Source: a virus
Length of the DNA stretch: 28,008 bases
Reading direction: 5' to 3' (one strand)
Virus record (IMG/VR): IMGVR_UViG_3300036819_000183
Location: 1 to 28,008 of that record
Shown here: positions 8,558 to 16,019 of the stretch, piece by piece
How positions within the stretch are numbered: the stretch's first letter is position 1
How the letters are laid out: each line of letters opens with the position of its first letter
Translations under genes and position numbers: made by a program
Notes under the pieces: model-generated
What the model saw: only the letters and a program-made list of their open reading frames with translations
What the model was told of the DNA's origin: nothing
Database searches by the model: none

Positions 8558-8970
8558 TTGTTCACCTTCAGGCCGCGCGCCTCGCACAGGTCGGTCAGTG
8601 TCTTGTCGAGCAGCTCACTGATCGCGGCCTTCTGGCCGTAGTAGGACGGATAGAGGATCCGGCCGTCCTTGACGAACGGCCGCCGGATCTTGCGCTCGTG
8701 CCCGACCCGACCACCGAAGTCGATGAACCCCGCATACGGGACCTTGGCCGAACCCATCCGCACGGCCGCCGTGCGCTGCGTCGAGGCAACCCGGATAGTG
8801 CCGCGCAGCGCCCCGGACCGGCTGGGCGCGCGAGACTTGGCGGTCGTGACCACCAGCTCGGCGACCTCGTTCAGAGCCAGCCGGAGTTGCTTTCCGGTGT
8901 CGTCCATCGCCTTCAGGCTGGCCTGAATCTCGCGCAGCCCGGTCACCTTGATCGGGTCAATGGTCGGCAC
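8554..8970 (-). CDS. HK97 gp10-like tail completion protein
   Basis: A 138-aa protein with the family layout: LREIQASLKAMDDTGKQLRL helix, VVTTAKSRAPSRSGALRGTI, then VPYAGFIDFGG and a C-terminal helical end. HK97 gp10-like proteins act at the head-tail joint. It is unusual that the gene sits after the tail chaperones and before the tape measure, instead of between the connector and tail-tube genes; prophage 2 has the same order (25991-26437). It may therefore have a tail-specific role. The stop overlaps the GTG of the tape-measure gene. Confidence 0.8.
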   Translation of the reverse strand: MPTIDPIKVTGLREIQASLKAMDDTGKQLRLALNEVAELVVTTAKSRAPSRSGALRGTIRVASTQRTAAVRMGSAKVPYAGFIDFGGRVGHERKIRRPFVKDGRILYPSYYGQKAAISELLDKTLTDLCEARGLKVNK

Positions 8971-9388
8971 TCAGACCACCTTCCTTTGGTTCTCGATCGC
9001 GTTCTTGGCGGTGTGGTAGGCCTGCCACTGGACGAACTCCGCGTAACTGAGCTGGGCCTCCAGCTCCCCGACGGTCTTGCCCAGCTCGGTGGCCAGGAAG
9101 AACAGGTACGCATTCGTGTCCGACGGCCGGCCGTTGAGGCTGAGCATCATGGCCCGGTCAGCCGCTTTTCTGCGCACCCTCGGTGAGCCCGGAAACCTCG
9201 AAGATCGCAGCGATTGCGGTCGAGGCAGGCCCGGCCGCAGTGGTGTTGAAGTACTCGCGTGCCTCGTCCAGCGTGATGCCGTAGGACAGCGACAGCGCCA
9301 GCACGTCGGACTCGTCGGCATCGGTCTGCCGGCACTTGCGGACCTCGGGCAGGGTGAGTGCCCGAGGCGTTCCCAGGGTGACTGCCAC
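8971..9388 (-). CDS. Tail assembly chaperone GT fusion made by ribosomal frameshift
   Basis: The G frame (9388 to 9158) ends at TGA in the string GCGCAGAAAAGCGGCTGA. A second open frame, needing a +1 (or -2) shift on the AAAA run at 9166-9169, passes the stop and continues through MMLSLNGRPSDTNAYLFFLA to AKNAIENQRKVV at 8971. The predicted fusion is about 138 aa. Tail chaperones of siphoviruses are normally made as G and GT products by programmed frameshifting and guide assembly around the tape measure. The same shift string and frame relation occur in prophage 2. No good ribosome site precedes the internal ATG-ATG, so independent translation of the second part is less likely. Confidence 0.78.
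9158..9388 (-). CDS. Tail assembly chaperone G (unshifted product)
   Basis: A 76-aa protein starting at GTG 9388, one base after the tail-tube stop. It contains RALTLPEVRKCRQTDADESD and LDEAREYFNTTAAGPASTAI, and ends in EGAQKSG at the TGA that lies inside the frameshift string. This is the abundant, unshifted product of the G/GT pair expected to coat the tape measure during tail assembly. The 79-aa relative at 26621-26860 is nearly the same over its last 60 residues. Family assignment rests on gene order (tail tube, this gene, then tape measure) and on the frameshift. Confidence 0.78.
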   Translation of the reverse strand: MAVTLGTPRALTLPEVRKCRQTDADESDVLALSLSYGITLDEAREYFNTTAAGPASTAIAAIFEVSGLTEGAQKSG

Positions 9389-9389
9389 G

Positions 9390-9794
9390 TCAGTAGGTCC
9401 CGTCCGTGACGGCGCCATCGATCTGCAGCACGGCGGTGAAGGTGACCAGGTCGGCGACCGGCGCGGACTCCGCGTAGGAGACCAACCAACAGTTGCCCGA
9501 GATCTTGACGTTGCCGGTCGTCGAGCCGGCCGGGCCGTAGATGAATGCCGAGTGGGACGTCGAGCCGAGCATGGCGTGGAACACGGTGTAGGAGCCGACC
9601 GTGGCGGTCTTGTCCCAGAGGCCGGTCACGGTGATCTTGCCGTTGGTCAGCCCCGTGATGAAGGTGTGACCGGACGCACCGTAGGTGGTCGTGTCGTGCA
9701 CATCGTTGTCGCGTTCGGTCGCGACGTTGGTCAGGTACGGGGAGATGTCGTTGGTCCCCACGGTGAGCTGAACGTTCTTGCCATGCGTTGCCAC
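9390..9794 (-). CDS. Major tail tube protein
   Basis: A 134-aa protein with the small tail-tube pattern: MATHGKNVQLTVGTNDISPY, DVHDTTTYGASGHTF, GLTNGKITVTGLWDKTATVG, ending in VLQIDGAVTDGTY. Tail tube proteins polymerise into the siphoviral tail around the tape measure. It lies between the tail-terminator and chaperone genes, the standard place. The 136-aa counterpart (26857-27267) is very similar, differing mainly around the FHAMLGSTSHSAF stretch. Confidence 0.85.
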   Translation of the reverse strand: MATHGKNVQLTVGTNDISPYLTNVATERDNDVHDTTTYGASGHTFITGLTNGKITVTGLWDKTATVGSYTVFHAMLGSTSHSAFIYGPAGSTTGNVKISGNCWLVSYAESAPVADLVTFTAVLQIDGAVTDGTY

Positions 9795-9803
9795 GGCGTA
9801 CTC

Positions 9804-10199
9804 CTAGGCTGCGACGTCGACGGAAAAGGTGAGCCCGGCGTAGCTGCCGGAGGAAAGCGCAATGGTGGCGAACTCGGCCTTCGTGACGCGGACCGAGGTG
9901 CCGATGTCGGCCGCCTCGATCGCGGCCTTGATCGAGAGATCGCCGGTGCCCGAGGCGTAGGCGGCCAGGGCGTCGCGGGAGGTGCGGTCGACCTGGTTCG
10001 CGACCCCAAGGAAAACCTCGAGTGTCATGCGGTCCGAGCCCCGGCCGTAGGTCAGGTCGTAGTCGATCGACTCGGGCAGGTTCACGAACGCGAACGGCGG
10101 CTGGGCGGACAGCGGCGGAAACGAAAAGACCCTGAGCCCGTCGATGGTTGCGAGTGCCGTTTCCAGCTCGGTCATCACAGTTGCCAGGTCGATTGCCAC
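9804..10199 (-). CDS. Tail terminator-like protein
   Basis: A 131-aa protein (MAIDLATVMTELETALATID, then AQPPFAFVNLPESIDYDLTY and GRGSDRMTLEVFLGVANQVD) with the alpha/beta pattern of small tail-terminator or minor tail U-like proteins, which cap the tail tube and join it to the head. It follows the connector with a 1-nt overlap and precedes the tail tube. The counterpart at 27277-27672 has the same length and near-identical sequence; the DNA is also closely similar, with stretches of more than 50 identical bases, indicating recent common ancestry. Confidence 0.75.
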   Translation of the reverse strand: MAIDLATVMTELETALATIDGLRVFSFPPLSAQPPFAFVNLPESIDYDLTYGRGSDRMTLEVFLGVANQVDRTSRDALAAYASGTGDLSIKAAIEAADIGTSVRVTKAEFATIALSSGSYAGLTFSVDVAA

Positions 10200-10840
10200 T
10201 ACGACGCCGCCCAGGTCCGCGTGACGGTCTGCAGCATCAGCCGCACGTCAGGGTCGAGCTGCGCGAACAGGCGAACCTCGGAGCCGGTGTCCGGCGAACC
10301 GGCCACCCCGTAAGCGGAGTCCCGGCGCACGAAGAACCGGGCGGCCTGAATGAGCGCGGCCTGCTCGACGACTACCGGCACCGCGGACCAACCCCAGTTG
10401 GCGGTGATCTGGACTCCCCGGGTGAACCGCGGGAAGTACGCCTTCGTGATCGGGCGCATCACCATCAGCTTGTACGGTTCACCATTGGCCGGGGCGTTCC
10501 AGGGCCACAGGTCGAAGTCGACGCCGTTGAGCACGGTCGTCTCGAAGATCCCGTCGTAGTTCAGGTCGAAAGCGAACGCGGCCGGGCCGGTCGTCAAGTC
10601 CTGCAGATCGTCGATCGCCAGGCACGAGCGACGTTCGATGAACTGGCCGACGTAGGTGTACACCCGGGCCACGGCCGTGCTGGTGATGCCGAACTGGCGG
10701 TTGGTGGCCAGGTCGATGGCGCGGGAGGCAGCCGTGATCGCGATCGAAAGCGCGGCGTCATCGGTCGTGTCGCCGATGCGCAGGTGCGCCTTCAGGGTGT
10801 CCAGGTCGGTGTAGTCGGTGGACTTCCAGCCGCTGGTCAA
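10199..10840 (-). CDS. Head-tail connector protein (gp6-like)
   Basis: A 213-aa protein with the connector pattern DLDTLKAHLRIGDTTDDAAL, then AITAASRAIDLATNRQFG in the helical part, as in HK97 gp6-type adaptors that ring below the portal. The C-terminal half includes NPAN-type loops and RGVQITANWGW and RFFVRRDSAYGVAGSPDTG. The start is a TTG at 10840 with a strong ribosome site (GGGAGG) about 5 nt upstream, sitting just after the capsid terminator hairpin. It is the first gene of the tail part of the operon. A partial relative closes the window (27672-28008). Confidence 0.82.
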   Translation of the reverse strand: MTSGWKSTDYTDLDTLKAHLRIGDTTDDAALSIAITAASRAIDLATNRQFGITSTAVARVYTYVGQFIERRSCLAIDDLQDLTTGPAAFAFDLNYDGIFETTVLNGVDFDLWPWNAPANGEPYKLMVMRPITKAYFPRFTRGVQITANWGWSAVPVVVEQAALIQAARFFVRRDSAYGVAGSPDTGSEVRLFAQLDPDVRLMLQTVTRTWAAS

Positions 10841-10867
10841 AGCTGCCTCCCTTCAGAGGTCTGGCGT

Positions 10868-10897
10868 CCCGGGGCGGCCATCACCGGCCGCCCCGGG
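10868..10897 (-). terminator. Strong hairpin after the capsid gene
   Basis: A perfect 12-bp inverted repeat, CCCGGGGCGGCC (10868-10879) and GGCCGCCCCGGG (10886-10897), with a 6-nt loop ATCACC. It begins 9 nt beyond the capsid stop and ends before the connector's ribosome site. There is no U tract. It probably acts as a partial terminator or RNA-stabilising end that keeps capsid mRNA more abundant than tail mRNA. Confidence 0.75.
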
Positions 10898-10906
10898 TCG
10901 TTCGGG

Positions 10907-12136
10907 TTACGCAGCGGCGGTGAGCAGGACCGAGGCGTTGACGTCCTGAACCATTCCGTCCATCCGCGCCCAGGCGAGGAAACCGACCTGGCCGTTGGGG
11001 GCGTACAGCTCGTTCAGGGTGACCAGCGTGACCGCCTTGACGTTGCGGACGACGTAGGTCTGACCGACGTCGCCGAACAGGCCGAAGTGGTTGCTGCCGC
11101 TGGGGTCCGGGAACGCCTGGTCGATGATGACCGGGTAGCCCAGCAGGGTCAGGCCACCGCCGGCCGCGGACAGGTCCACGTTGTTGTTCCAGACCAGCGG
11201 GCGGCCGTTGGAGTCGACCAGCTTGTTGATCTTGGCCAGGGTCTGGTCGTTGAAGACCCACTTCGCGCCGGCGCGGTAGGCCGGGTCGAGGGAGTGGACG
11301 ATCGTGACCAGCTCCAGGTAGGTCGGGCCGACAGTGTTGCTGGCGATCGCGCTGGCCCCGGTGAGGCCACCGCCGGCCGAGAGGACACCCTGCGGCTCGT
11401 TGACACCGGAGCCGTTGACCCAGTCGGTCGCGAACTTGCGGGCCAGGCGCATGCCCAGCGCCTTGGCCAGGTAGGCCTCGACGTCAAACGCGCTGTCCTG
11501 CAGCAGCTCGGTGGAGACCTTCAGCGGCAGGTTGCTGCCACCGCCGGCCATGTACTTGTAGGCGCCCAGCGAGCGGGTCGCGATCACGAAGTCGTTGCCG
11601 CTGGCGAAGGTCGAACCCTCGGAGACGATCGCGCCGGTGTTGCCGGTGTCGTCCACGGTCGGGTAGGGAAGCGGGTTGCCGCTGTCCGTGGTGAGTTGCT
11701 CGGCCGCCATGCCGAACCCGCCGAACGCCTTCAGGCGCTCGATCAGCTTCTCGCGGAAGCCTTCGGGGACGAGGTAGCCACCCTGCGAGCCGACGGCCTC
11801 GCCCTGGGCGCGGTACTGGGCCAGCTCGGGGCTGGACTGCCCGCGCAGGTAGCTGCGGAACGCCACACCGTGCACGTCGCTGGTGCCGTGGTTCGCGTTG
11901 CCGCGAGCAATCGGCATCGAGGTGACGTTGGTCCGGTAGGCGGCGTTGCGCTTCTGGATCTCGTCGGTGCGCTGGGCGGCCTTGAGCATGCCCTCCAGCT
12001 CCTCGTAGCGGTTGGCCTGGTCGTCGGTCAGCGGCGCAGGAGCAGCGTCGCCGGTACCGGCAGAGGCGTTGACGGAGTCGAGCAGCGCCTGCATGGCTGC
12101 CAGGATCTCCGGGATCGACATCGGGGCGTCAGCCAC
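10907..12136 (-). CDS. HK97-family major capsid protein
   Basis: A 409-aa capsid protein. Residues 1 to about 85 form a charged, helical delta-like scaffold (RYEELEGMLKAAQRTDEIQK) that the prohead protease would remove. The HK97 fold follows: VGSQGGYLVPEGFREKLIER, then LKVSTELLQDSAFDVEAYLA, RLARKFATDWVNGSGVNEPQ and the P-domain and A-domain region GYPVIIDQAFPDP. It lies directly downstream of the protease gene (GTG start one base after that stop) and is followed by the 12-bp hairpin, as expected for the most expressed virion gene. Prophage 2's copy would lie outside the window. Confidence 0.93.
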   Translation of the reverse strand: MADAPMSIPEILAAMQALLDSVNASAGTGDAAPAPLTDDQANRYEELEGMLKAAQRTDEIQKRNAAYRTNVTSMPIARGNANHGTSDVHGVAFRSYLRGQSSPELAQYRAQGEAVGSQGGYLVPEGFREKLIERLKAFGGFGMAAEQLTTDSGNPLPYPTVDDTGNTGAIVSEGSTFASGNDFVIATRSLGAYKYMAGGGSNLPLKVSTELLQDSAFDVEAYLAKALGMRLARKFATDWVNGSGVNEPQGVLSAGGGLTGASAIASNTVGPTYLELVTIVHSLDPAYRAGAKWVFNDQTLAKINKLVDSNGRPLVWNNNVDLSAAGGGLTLLGYPVIIDQAFPDPSGSNHFGLFGDVGQTYVVRNVKAVTLVTLNELYAPNGQVGFLAWARMDGMVQDVNASVLLTAAA

Positions 12137-12137
12137 G

Positions 12138-12701
12138 TCAATTGCCCTTCGGGAACAGGACTCGCGCGCGAGCCCGGATGAGTTGGTCCCGGAGCAGACG
12201 CTCAGGGGGAATTGCGTCGAACGTCATGGACCGCAGGCAACTCGACGCGCCTTCGTAGGCCGGGTAGGTGACCGGCGAGACGTCCAGCAGCGTGCGGATG
12301 TTGGTGTGCGTGCGGAGCAGCCGGCCGTCCGGTGCCCGGCCTCGGCTCTGGTCGCCGGGCATGAACCCGAACGAGGAACCCGAGATGTCCCCGCGCTTCA
12401 GCAACTCGCGCAGGTCGTCGGCCGCCCGGGTGTTGGGCAGGTCGCATTCGTACTTCAGGCCCTTCAAATCCACTGACAGGCGCAACGTCCCCGCCGTGGT
12501 GCGCCCCAGGAGCTGGTTCGGGTCGTGGTTGACCAGGCACCGGACGTCCGGCTGAGCCGCCAGCAGCGCGTCGAAGGCGTGCGGGTCGATGTTCTCGACC
12601 TCGTTGCCCAGGTCCGCGAAGCCGTCGAAGATCGCGGCATACCCGGTCAGGGTGTTGCCCTCGATCGCCGAGCGGTACTCAGCCCGCAGCCGGTGCGTCA
12701 C
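12138..12701 (-). CDS. HK97-family prohead protease
   Basis: A 187-aa serine protease that matures the capsid. The family core is visible: LTGYAAIFDGFADLG, LVNHDPNQLLGRT with the catalytic His, then YECDLPNTRAADDLRELLKR and GDISGSSFGF with the catalytic Ser. It sits between a small beta-rich gene and the capsid gene, the usual protease-capsid pair. The C-terminal tail is rich in Arg (LIRARARVLFPKGN) and may bind the scaffold. Confidence 0.92.
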   Translation of the reverse strand: MTHRLRAEYRSAIEGNTLTGYAAIFDGFADLGNEVENIDPHAFDALLAAQPDVRCLVNHDPNQLLGRTTAGTLRLSVDLKGLKYECDLPNTRAADDLRELLKRGDISGSSFGFMPGDQSRGRAPDGRLLRTHTNIRTLLDVSPVTYPAYEGASSCLRSMTFDAIPPERLLRDQLIRARARVLFPKGN

Positions 12702-13103
12702 TCAGATCAGGCCGTTCGGGGCAACGATGGTGTAGGCCGCGACGACGCCACCGGAGGTAACCGTGGTGCTGGTGACCGAGACCCGCACGTAGGGCCGACC
12801 AGCAACCGGGATGTAGGAAGCGGTCTTGTCGGTGTCAGCAGCGGAGATCGCGGCCAGCGAACCGGCGAGCAGGGTGACCGCGGCGAACGAGCTGTTGTCC
12901 GCGGAGTCCTCCAGCGCGAAGGTGAAGGTCCCGTCGGTCCGCGAGCCGACCGAGCAGACCGCCATCACGCGCGCGTCGTGCGGGCTGGTGCTGGCGGCCA
13001 GGTTCACCGAGGTGCCGTGCACGGTGGTGCTGGATGCAACGGCCTGCGCGCCGATGCTTGAGTTGATCGACAGGCGTGCGTCGATGTCGTTGCGGACTGT
13101 CAC
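12702..13103 (-). CDS. Small beta-rich virion protein (capsid decoration candidate)
   Basis: A 133-aa protein with a pattern seen in small phage proteins encoded next to capsid genes: SVNLAASTSPHDARVMAVCS, RTDGTFTFALEDSADNSSFA and GRPYVRVSVTSTTVTSGGVV. It has no membrane segment or enzyme motif. It starts at GTG 13103, four bases after the portal stop, and its stop abuts the protease gene. A head-decoration or head-completion role is inferred from position and fold; no experimental family function is known to me. Confidence 0.68.
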   Translation of the reverse strand: MTVRNDIDARLSINSSIGAQAVASSTTVHGTSVNLAASTSPHDARVMAVCSVGSRTDGTFTFALEDSADNSSFAAVTLLAGSLAAISAADTDKTASYIPVAGRPYVRVSVTSTTVTSGGVVAAYTIVAPNGLI

Positions 13104-13107
13104 GGGG

Positions 13108-14382
13108 TTACTCCGCCTTCGGGTCGGGTTTGATCGGCACGGGGCCGAGGATGGGTTCGAGAACAGGTGCGGGAGTGCTGGTCGGTGGGAGATTGCGAAT
13201 GGCCCGCGCCTCGTTCACGGTGAGAATCCCGGCCTCGATCTGCTGGATCAGCAGGGGAATCTCGACCTCGGGAGCGGCTTGGAGCAACCCGGCGAAGTCG
13301 AATTCACAGAAGCGCGGTTGCGGCAGGAGCTGGGAGAGCTTCTCTTCCAGCGCGGTCGTCCAGCGGGCCAGCGTGTAGCGCGCCAGCCCGCGGTTCTGTT
13401 CCTCGACACCCTGACCCCATGAGGTCTGTTTCTCGGTCTGGCCCAGCAGGTGCGGCGGGACACCAGTCATTCGACTGACTTCCTCGACCTGGTGCACGCG
13501 GGCCTGGATGAACTGGGCGCTCTCGGCATCCATGGACCAGGGGCTGAAGGTCAGGCTGGCGTTGATCACGGCAATGTCGCCGGCGTTGTTCGTGCCGGAC
13601 ATCTTGGCCTTCATGCCGGACTTGATCTCGTCGGCCTGCTCGGTGGTGAGGCTTTCGTTGCTGGTGACGATCCCGCCCAGCAGCATGCCGCTGGAGAACA
13701 TCCGCGCGGCGGCCTTGTCCCCGGCAATGCCGGTGCCGATCGCGTTGCGCATGACGTTGATCGGGGACAGGCCCACGATTCCGTCGACGGACAGGCCCAT
13801 CACATGCGTGAGGTCGTCCTCGGTGTAGATGACGTCGGCCGCGCCGGAGACCGAGATCTCGTAGAGGCGCTGGTCCGGGCCGACCGGGTTACCGGCGGCG
13901 TCCTTCAGTTGGCCGTAGCGCACGTGCACGAGGCGCGGCTGGATCGGGAACAGGCCGATGATCGCTCCGGCGGCATTGTACAAATGCAATAGATATGCAT
14001 TTCCGTGCAACATCAAATGCGTAATTACTAAATGCTTCCATTGAAACGGGCTGAAGAATGTGCCGCCCGGGCTATCCAGGAAGCTGGTCACCTTCTGCCG
14101 TTCAGGTGTTCCGTCGGGGCGCAGCACGTCGGTGTCCCGGTAGGTCTTGAGCGGCAGCGTGCCGATGGTCCCGGCGACGACTTCCACGGCCCGCCAGTAG
14201 GCCGAAAATCCCAAAGTCGTCAGCTCGGTGACCTCGACGCCGGCGTCATTCCGGCCCGCCATCCCAAGGAACTCAGCCAGCGCTGGATCACCCAAATTGT
14301 AATCGGGTCCAACAAACGAACGCGCCTGCTCACCAGAGGTGAGAGCCAGGGCGTTGCGCGCGCGAGTCCAGGGAAGTTGCAT
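13108..14382 (-). CDS. HK97-family portal protein
   Basis: A 424-aa portal, the dodecameric ring through which DNA enters the head. The family blocks are clear: YWRAVEVVAGTIGTLPLKTY, HLMLHGNAYLLHLYN, EDDLTHVMGLSVDGIVGLSP, and MTGVPPHLLGQTEKQTSWGQ followed by EEQNRGLARYTLARWTTALE. I chose ATG 14382 (MQLPWTRARNALAL); the frame is open farther upstream but enters the terminase gene. A promoter-like -10 (TACAGT) ends only 8 nt before this ATG, so the transcript may be nearly leaderless. The block HLVITHLMLHGNAYLLHLYN is written in AT-rich codons with a TTA, unlike the rest of the gene. Confidence 0.93.
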   Translation of the reverse strand: MQLPWTRARNALALTSGEQARSFVGPDYNLGDPALAEFLGMAGRNDAGVEVTELTTLGFSAYWRAVEVVAGTIGTLPLKTYRDTDVLRPDGTPERQKVTSFLDSPGGTFFSPFQWKHLVITHLMLHGNAYLLHLYNAAGAIIGLFPIQPRLVHVRYGQLKDAAGNPVGPDQRLYEISVSGAADVIYTEDDLTHVMGLSVDGIVGLSPINVMRNAIGTGIAGDKAAARMFSSGMLLGGIVTSNESLTTEQADEIKSGMKAKMSGTNNAGDIAVINASLTFSPWSMDAESAQFIQARVHQVEEVSRMTGVPPHLLGQTEKQTSWGQGVEEQNRGLARYTLARWTTALEEKLSQLLPQPRFCEFDFAGLLQAAPEVEIPLLIQQIEAGILTVNEARAIRNLPPTSTPAPVLEPILGPVPIKPDPKAE

Positions 14383-14390
14383 CGATATCC

Positions 14391-14434
14391 ACTGTACAGC
14401 ATGTCCATACAGTCTGTCTGGACATCCTGTCCGG
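14391..14434 (-). promoter_or_regulatory. Promoter and GGACATCCTGTCC operator before portal
   Basis: On the minus strand a -35 CAGACA (14420-14415), an 18-bp spacer and a -10 TACAGT (14396-14391) lie 8 nt from the portal ATG. Overlapping it is the inverted repeat GGACA-TCC-TGTCC (14420-14432). Fourteen bases, GACATCCTGTCCGG (14421-14434), recur exactly upstream of the HNH nuclease gene at 16332-16345. Confidence 0.55.
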
Positions 14435-14435
14435 C

Positions 14436-15827
14436 CTAGCGGACGAAGACCGGCGCCCGTCGAGGTGCTGCCAGTACGGCCCGCGAGTAGGCGATCACGG
14501 CCGCCACCGCGAGGTCGATCTTGGCCGGGCTGTCCTTGTCGGCCTTGGTGATCAGATCGCCCATCGGGCTCGACCTGACGACCGCGTTGGACACGTGGCG
14601 GGCCAGCCGGGGGTCGTCCTGGTGGGTCAGCTTGCCCTCGACGACGCCGGCGTAGAACGTCGAGCAGGCCGGGGCCATGCGCGCCCGGACGTAGGTCGGG
14701 AACTCGATCACCTTGCCCGGGTATCGCTTCTCCCAGTCGGCGATCTCCCGCGCCCAGTACGGCGGGTCGCACAACATCTCGCGCACGTCGTAGGTCGCGA
14801 ACGCGGCGGCCACCGCGGCGTCGACGGCATCCCTCGGGACGCGCCAGCCCTTGCGCCCGGGATTCTCCCAGCAGCCGAGCACCTGGACGAACCCGTCGGC
14901 CGTGCATGCGACCAGCGCGGTGCTGTCCCCGCTGTAGGAGCCGTCGAAGCCGACCCAGATGGTTTCACCAGGGGCCAGCTCGCGGGTCGTCATACGGTCG
15001 TCCCAGGCCCCGTACGGGAGCCATGCCGAGGCCGCGGTGGTCCACTGACCCAACCTGAACCTGCGGTAGTCGTGCTCGGGCAGAGTCTCGCGCTCGAAGT
15101 CGAAGACCTCGGCCATGTCGGGCCGGTCGATCAGCACGGGGTTGGCCTGCACCAGCGCGGTCTGGTCGTCCAGCGCGCAGTCGGCCTGCTCGGGCTCGAA
15201 GATCCGGCCGTACAGGCGCGGGTTGGTGCCCGCCTTCAGCGTGACGTACAGGTCGTGCGCCATCGAGGTGACGTCGTAGCCCGGGGTCGTGATCCCGAGC
15301 AGCAGGCCGCGCGGGCGGGCGGCCGTGGCCAGCGCCATGCCGTTCCAGGTCTGGTCGTTCTTCTGCATGTGCACCTCGTCGAAGATCACGAGGTCGGGGT
15401 TGATCGACTGGGAGGCGCCGACGTTGTTCGGGCGCAGGTAGACACCCCCGCCGGTCTCCGGGCACTCCAGGTGGTCCTTGTAGATGTGGACCGCCCCGCT
15501 GAGTTGCGGGCTGTTGCGGATCAGCGTGCACAGCTCGAAGAACAACGCGCTTTTGAGGTTCCGTTCGGAGTCGGCGATCAGGAAGACCTGGCCACCGCGC
15601 AGGCACATCTCGTCGATGGCCAGCGAGGCGCCCAGCCGGCTCTTGCCGTTCTTCCGCCCGACCTGGACGTAGGCGATCCGGGGGCGCGAGTCGGCGGTCA
15701 GGTCGGCCAGGATCGGCGCCTGCCAGGCGTACAGCGGGCCGGTGACCAGCTCGGAGAACTCGACCGACGAGGCGCAGCGAGGCAGCGGCGTGGTGACCTG
15801 GGATTTGGGGCCGGCCTTCAGCGCCAC
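14436..15827 (-). CDS. Terminase large subunit
   Basis: A 463-aa DNA-packaging motor. The ATPase half has Walker A GRKNGKS (residues 57-63) and Walker B LVIFDE (146-151), followed by the ITTPGYD coupling segment. The nuclease half has acidic positions in VGFDGSYSGDST, MLCDPPYW and KIDLAVAAVIAYSRA. Start is a GTG at 15827 with GGAG about 12 nt upstream. It is preceded by the 41-aa zinc-finger-like gene and the HNH nuclease gene. I see no small terminase subunit, normally encoded just upstream, so DNA recognition may be done by the large subunit, by an unrecognised protein, or by another phage's protein. Confidence 0.93.
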   Translation of the reverse strand: MALKAGPKSQVTTPLPRCASSVEFSELVTGPLYAWQAPILADLTADSRPRIAYVQVGRKNGKSRLGASLAIDEMCLRGGQVFLIADSERNLKSALFFELCTLIRNSPQLSGAVHIYKDHLECPETGGGVYLRPNNVGASQSINPDLVIFDEVHMQKNDQTWNGMALATAARPRGLLLGITTPGYDVTSMAHDLYVTLKAGTNPRLYGRIFEPEQADCALDDQTALVQANPVLIDRPDMAEVFDFERETLPEHDYRRFRLGQWTTAASAWLPYGAWDDRMTTRELAPGETIWVGFDGSYSGDSTALVACTADGFVQVLGCWENPGRKGWRVPRDAVDAAVAAAFATYDVREMLCDPPYWAREIADWEKRYPGKVIEFPTYVRARMAPACSTFYAGVVEGKLTHQDDPRLARHVSNAVVRSSPMGDLITKADKDSPAKIDLAVAAVIAYSRAVLAAPRRAPVFVR

Positions 15828-15881
15828 AAGCGGGCTGCTCCAAGTGAGTCGGGACTGAGTGGGAAATTTAGACGGGCTACG

Positions 15882-15899
15882 GGTTAGTAGCGGCTAACC
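15882..15899. promoter_or_regulatory. Operator copy 1: GGTTAG-N6-CTAACC
   Basis: GGTTAG (15882-15887), six bases TAGCGG, CTAACC (15894-15899). The same half-sites with the same 6-bp spacing recur at 16486-16503. It lies between the 41-aa gene (whose stop codon it contains) and the terminase start, so a dimeric regulator could act there. Confidence 0.6.
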
Positions 15900-16019
15900 T
15901 TTTGAACTTTCTGCGACTGATTCGTCACGCAAAGTGACAGCCGCCGGGCACTTGCCGCACGCCTTGCCGTACCGGCAGTCCCAGCACCGCGCCGGCCGAG
16001 CCGCCCCCGCACCACTCAC
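15894..16019 (-). CDS. 41-aa zinc-finger-like small protein
   Basis: A 41-aa frame starting at GTG 16019, which overlaps the HNH nuclease stop (GTGA), the same coupling used by many genes in this element. The sequence contains CWDCRYGKACGKC, a Cys-x2-Cys ... Cys-x2-Cys arrangement that could bind one zinc ion, followed by an acidic, serine-rich tail. It sits between the HNH nuclease and the large terminase, where a packaging cofactor or small terminase would be expected, though it is too short for a normal small terminase. Its last codons have lower GC than the rest. It may be a real packaging accessory or a chance frame; start coupling and Cys pattern favour a gene. Confidence 0.55.
   Translation of the reverse strand: MSGAGAARPARCWDCRYGKACGKCPAAVTLRDESVAESSKG

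Noticed and set aside
9158-9175. A classical -1 slippery heptamer in the tail chaperone
   Set aside because: Counting frames shows that the downstream frame is +1 (equivalently -2), not -1.
13108-14907. Portal gene extended upstream to 14907
   Set aside because: The extra ~175 residues are low-complexity Arg/Gly and overlap the terminase gene; family resemblance begins just after ATG 14382.
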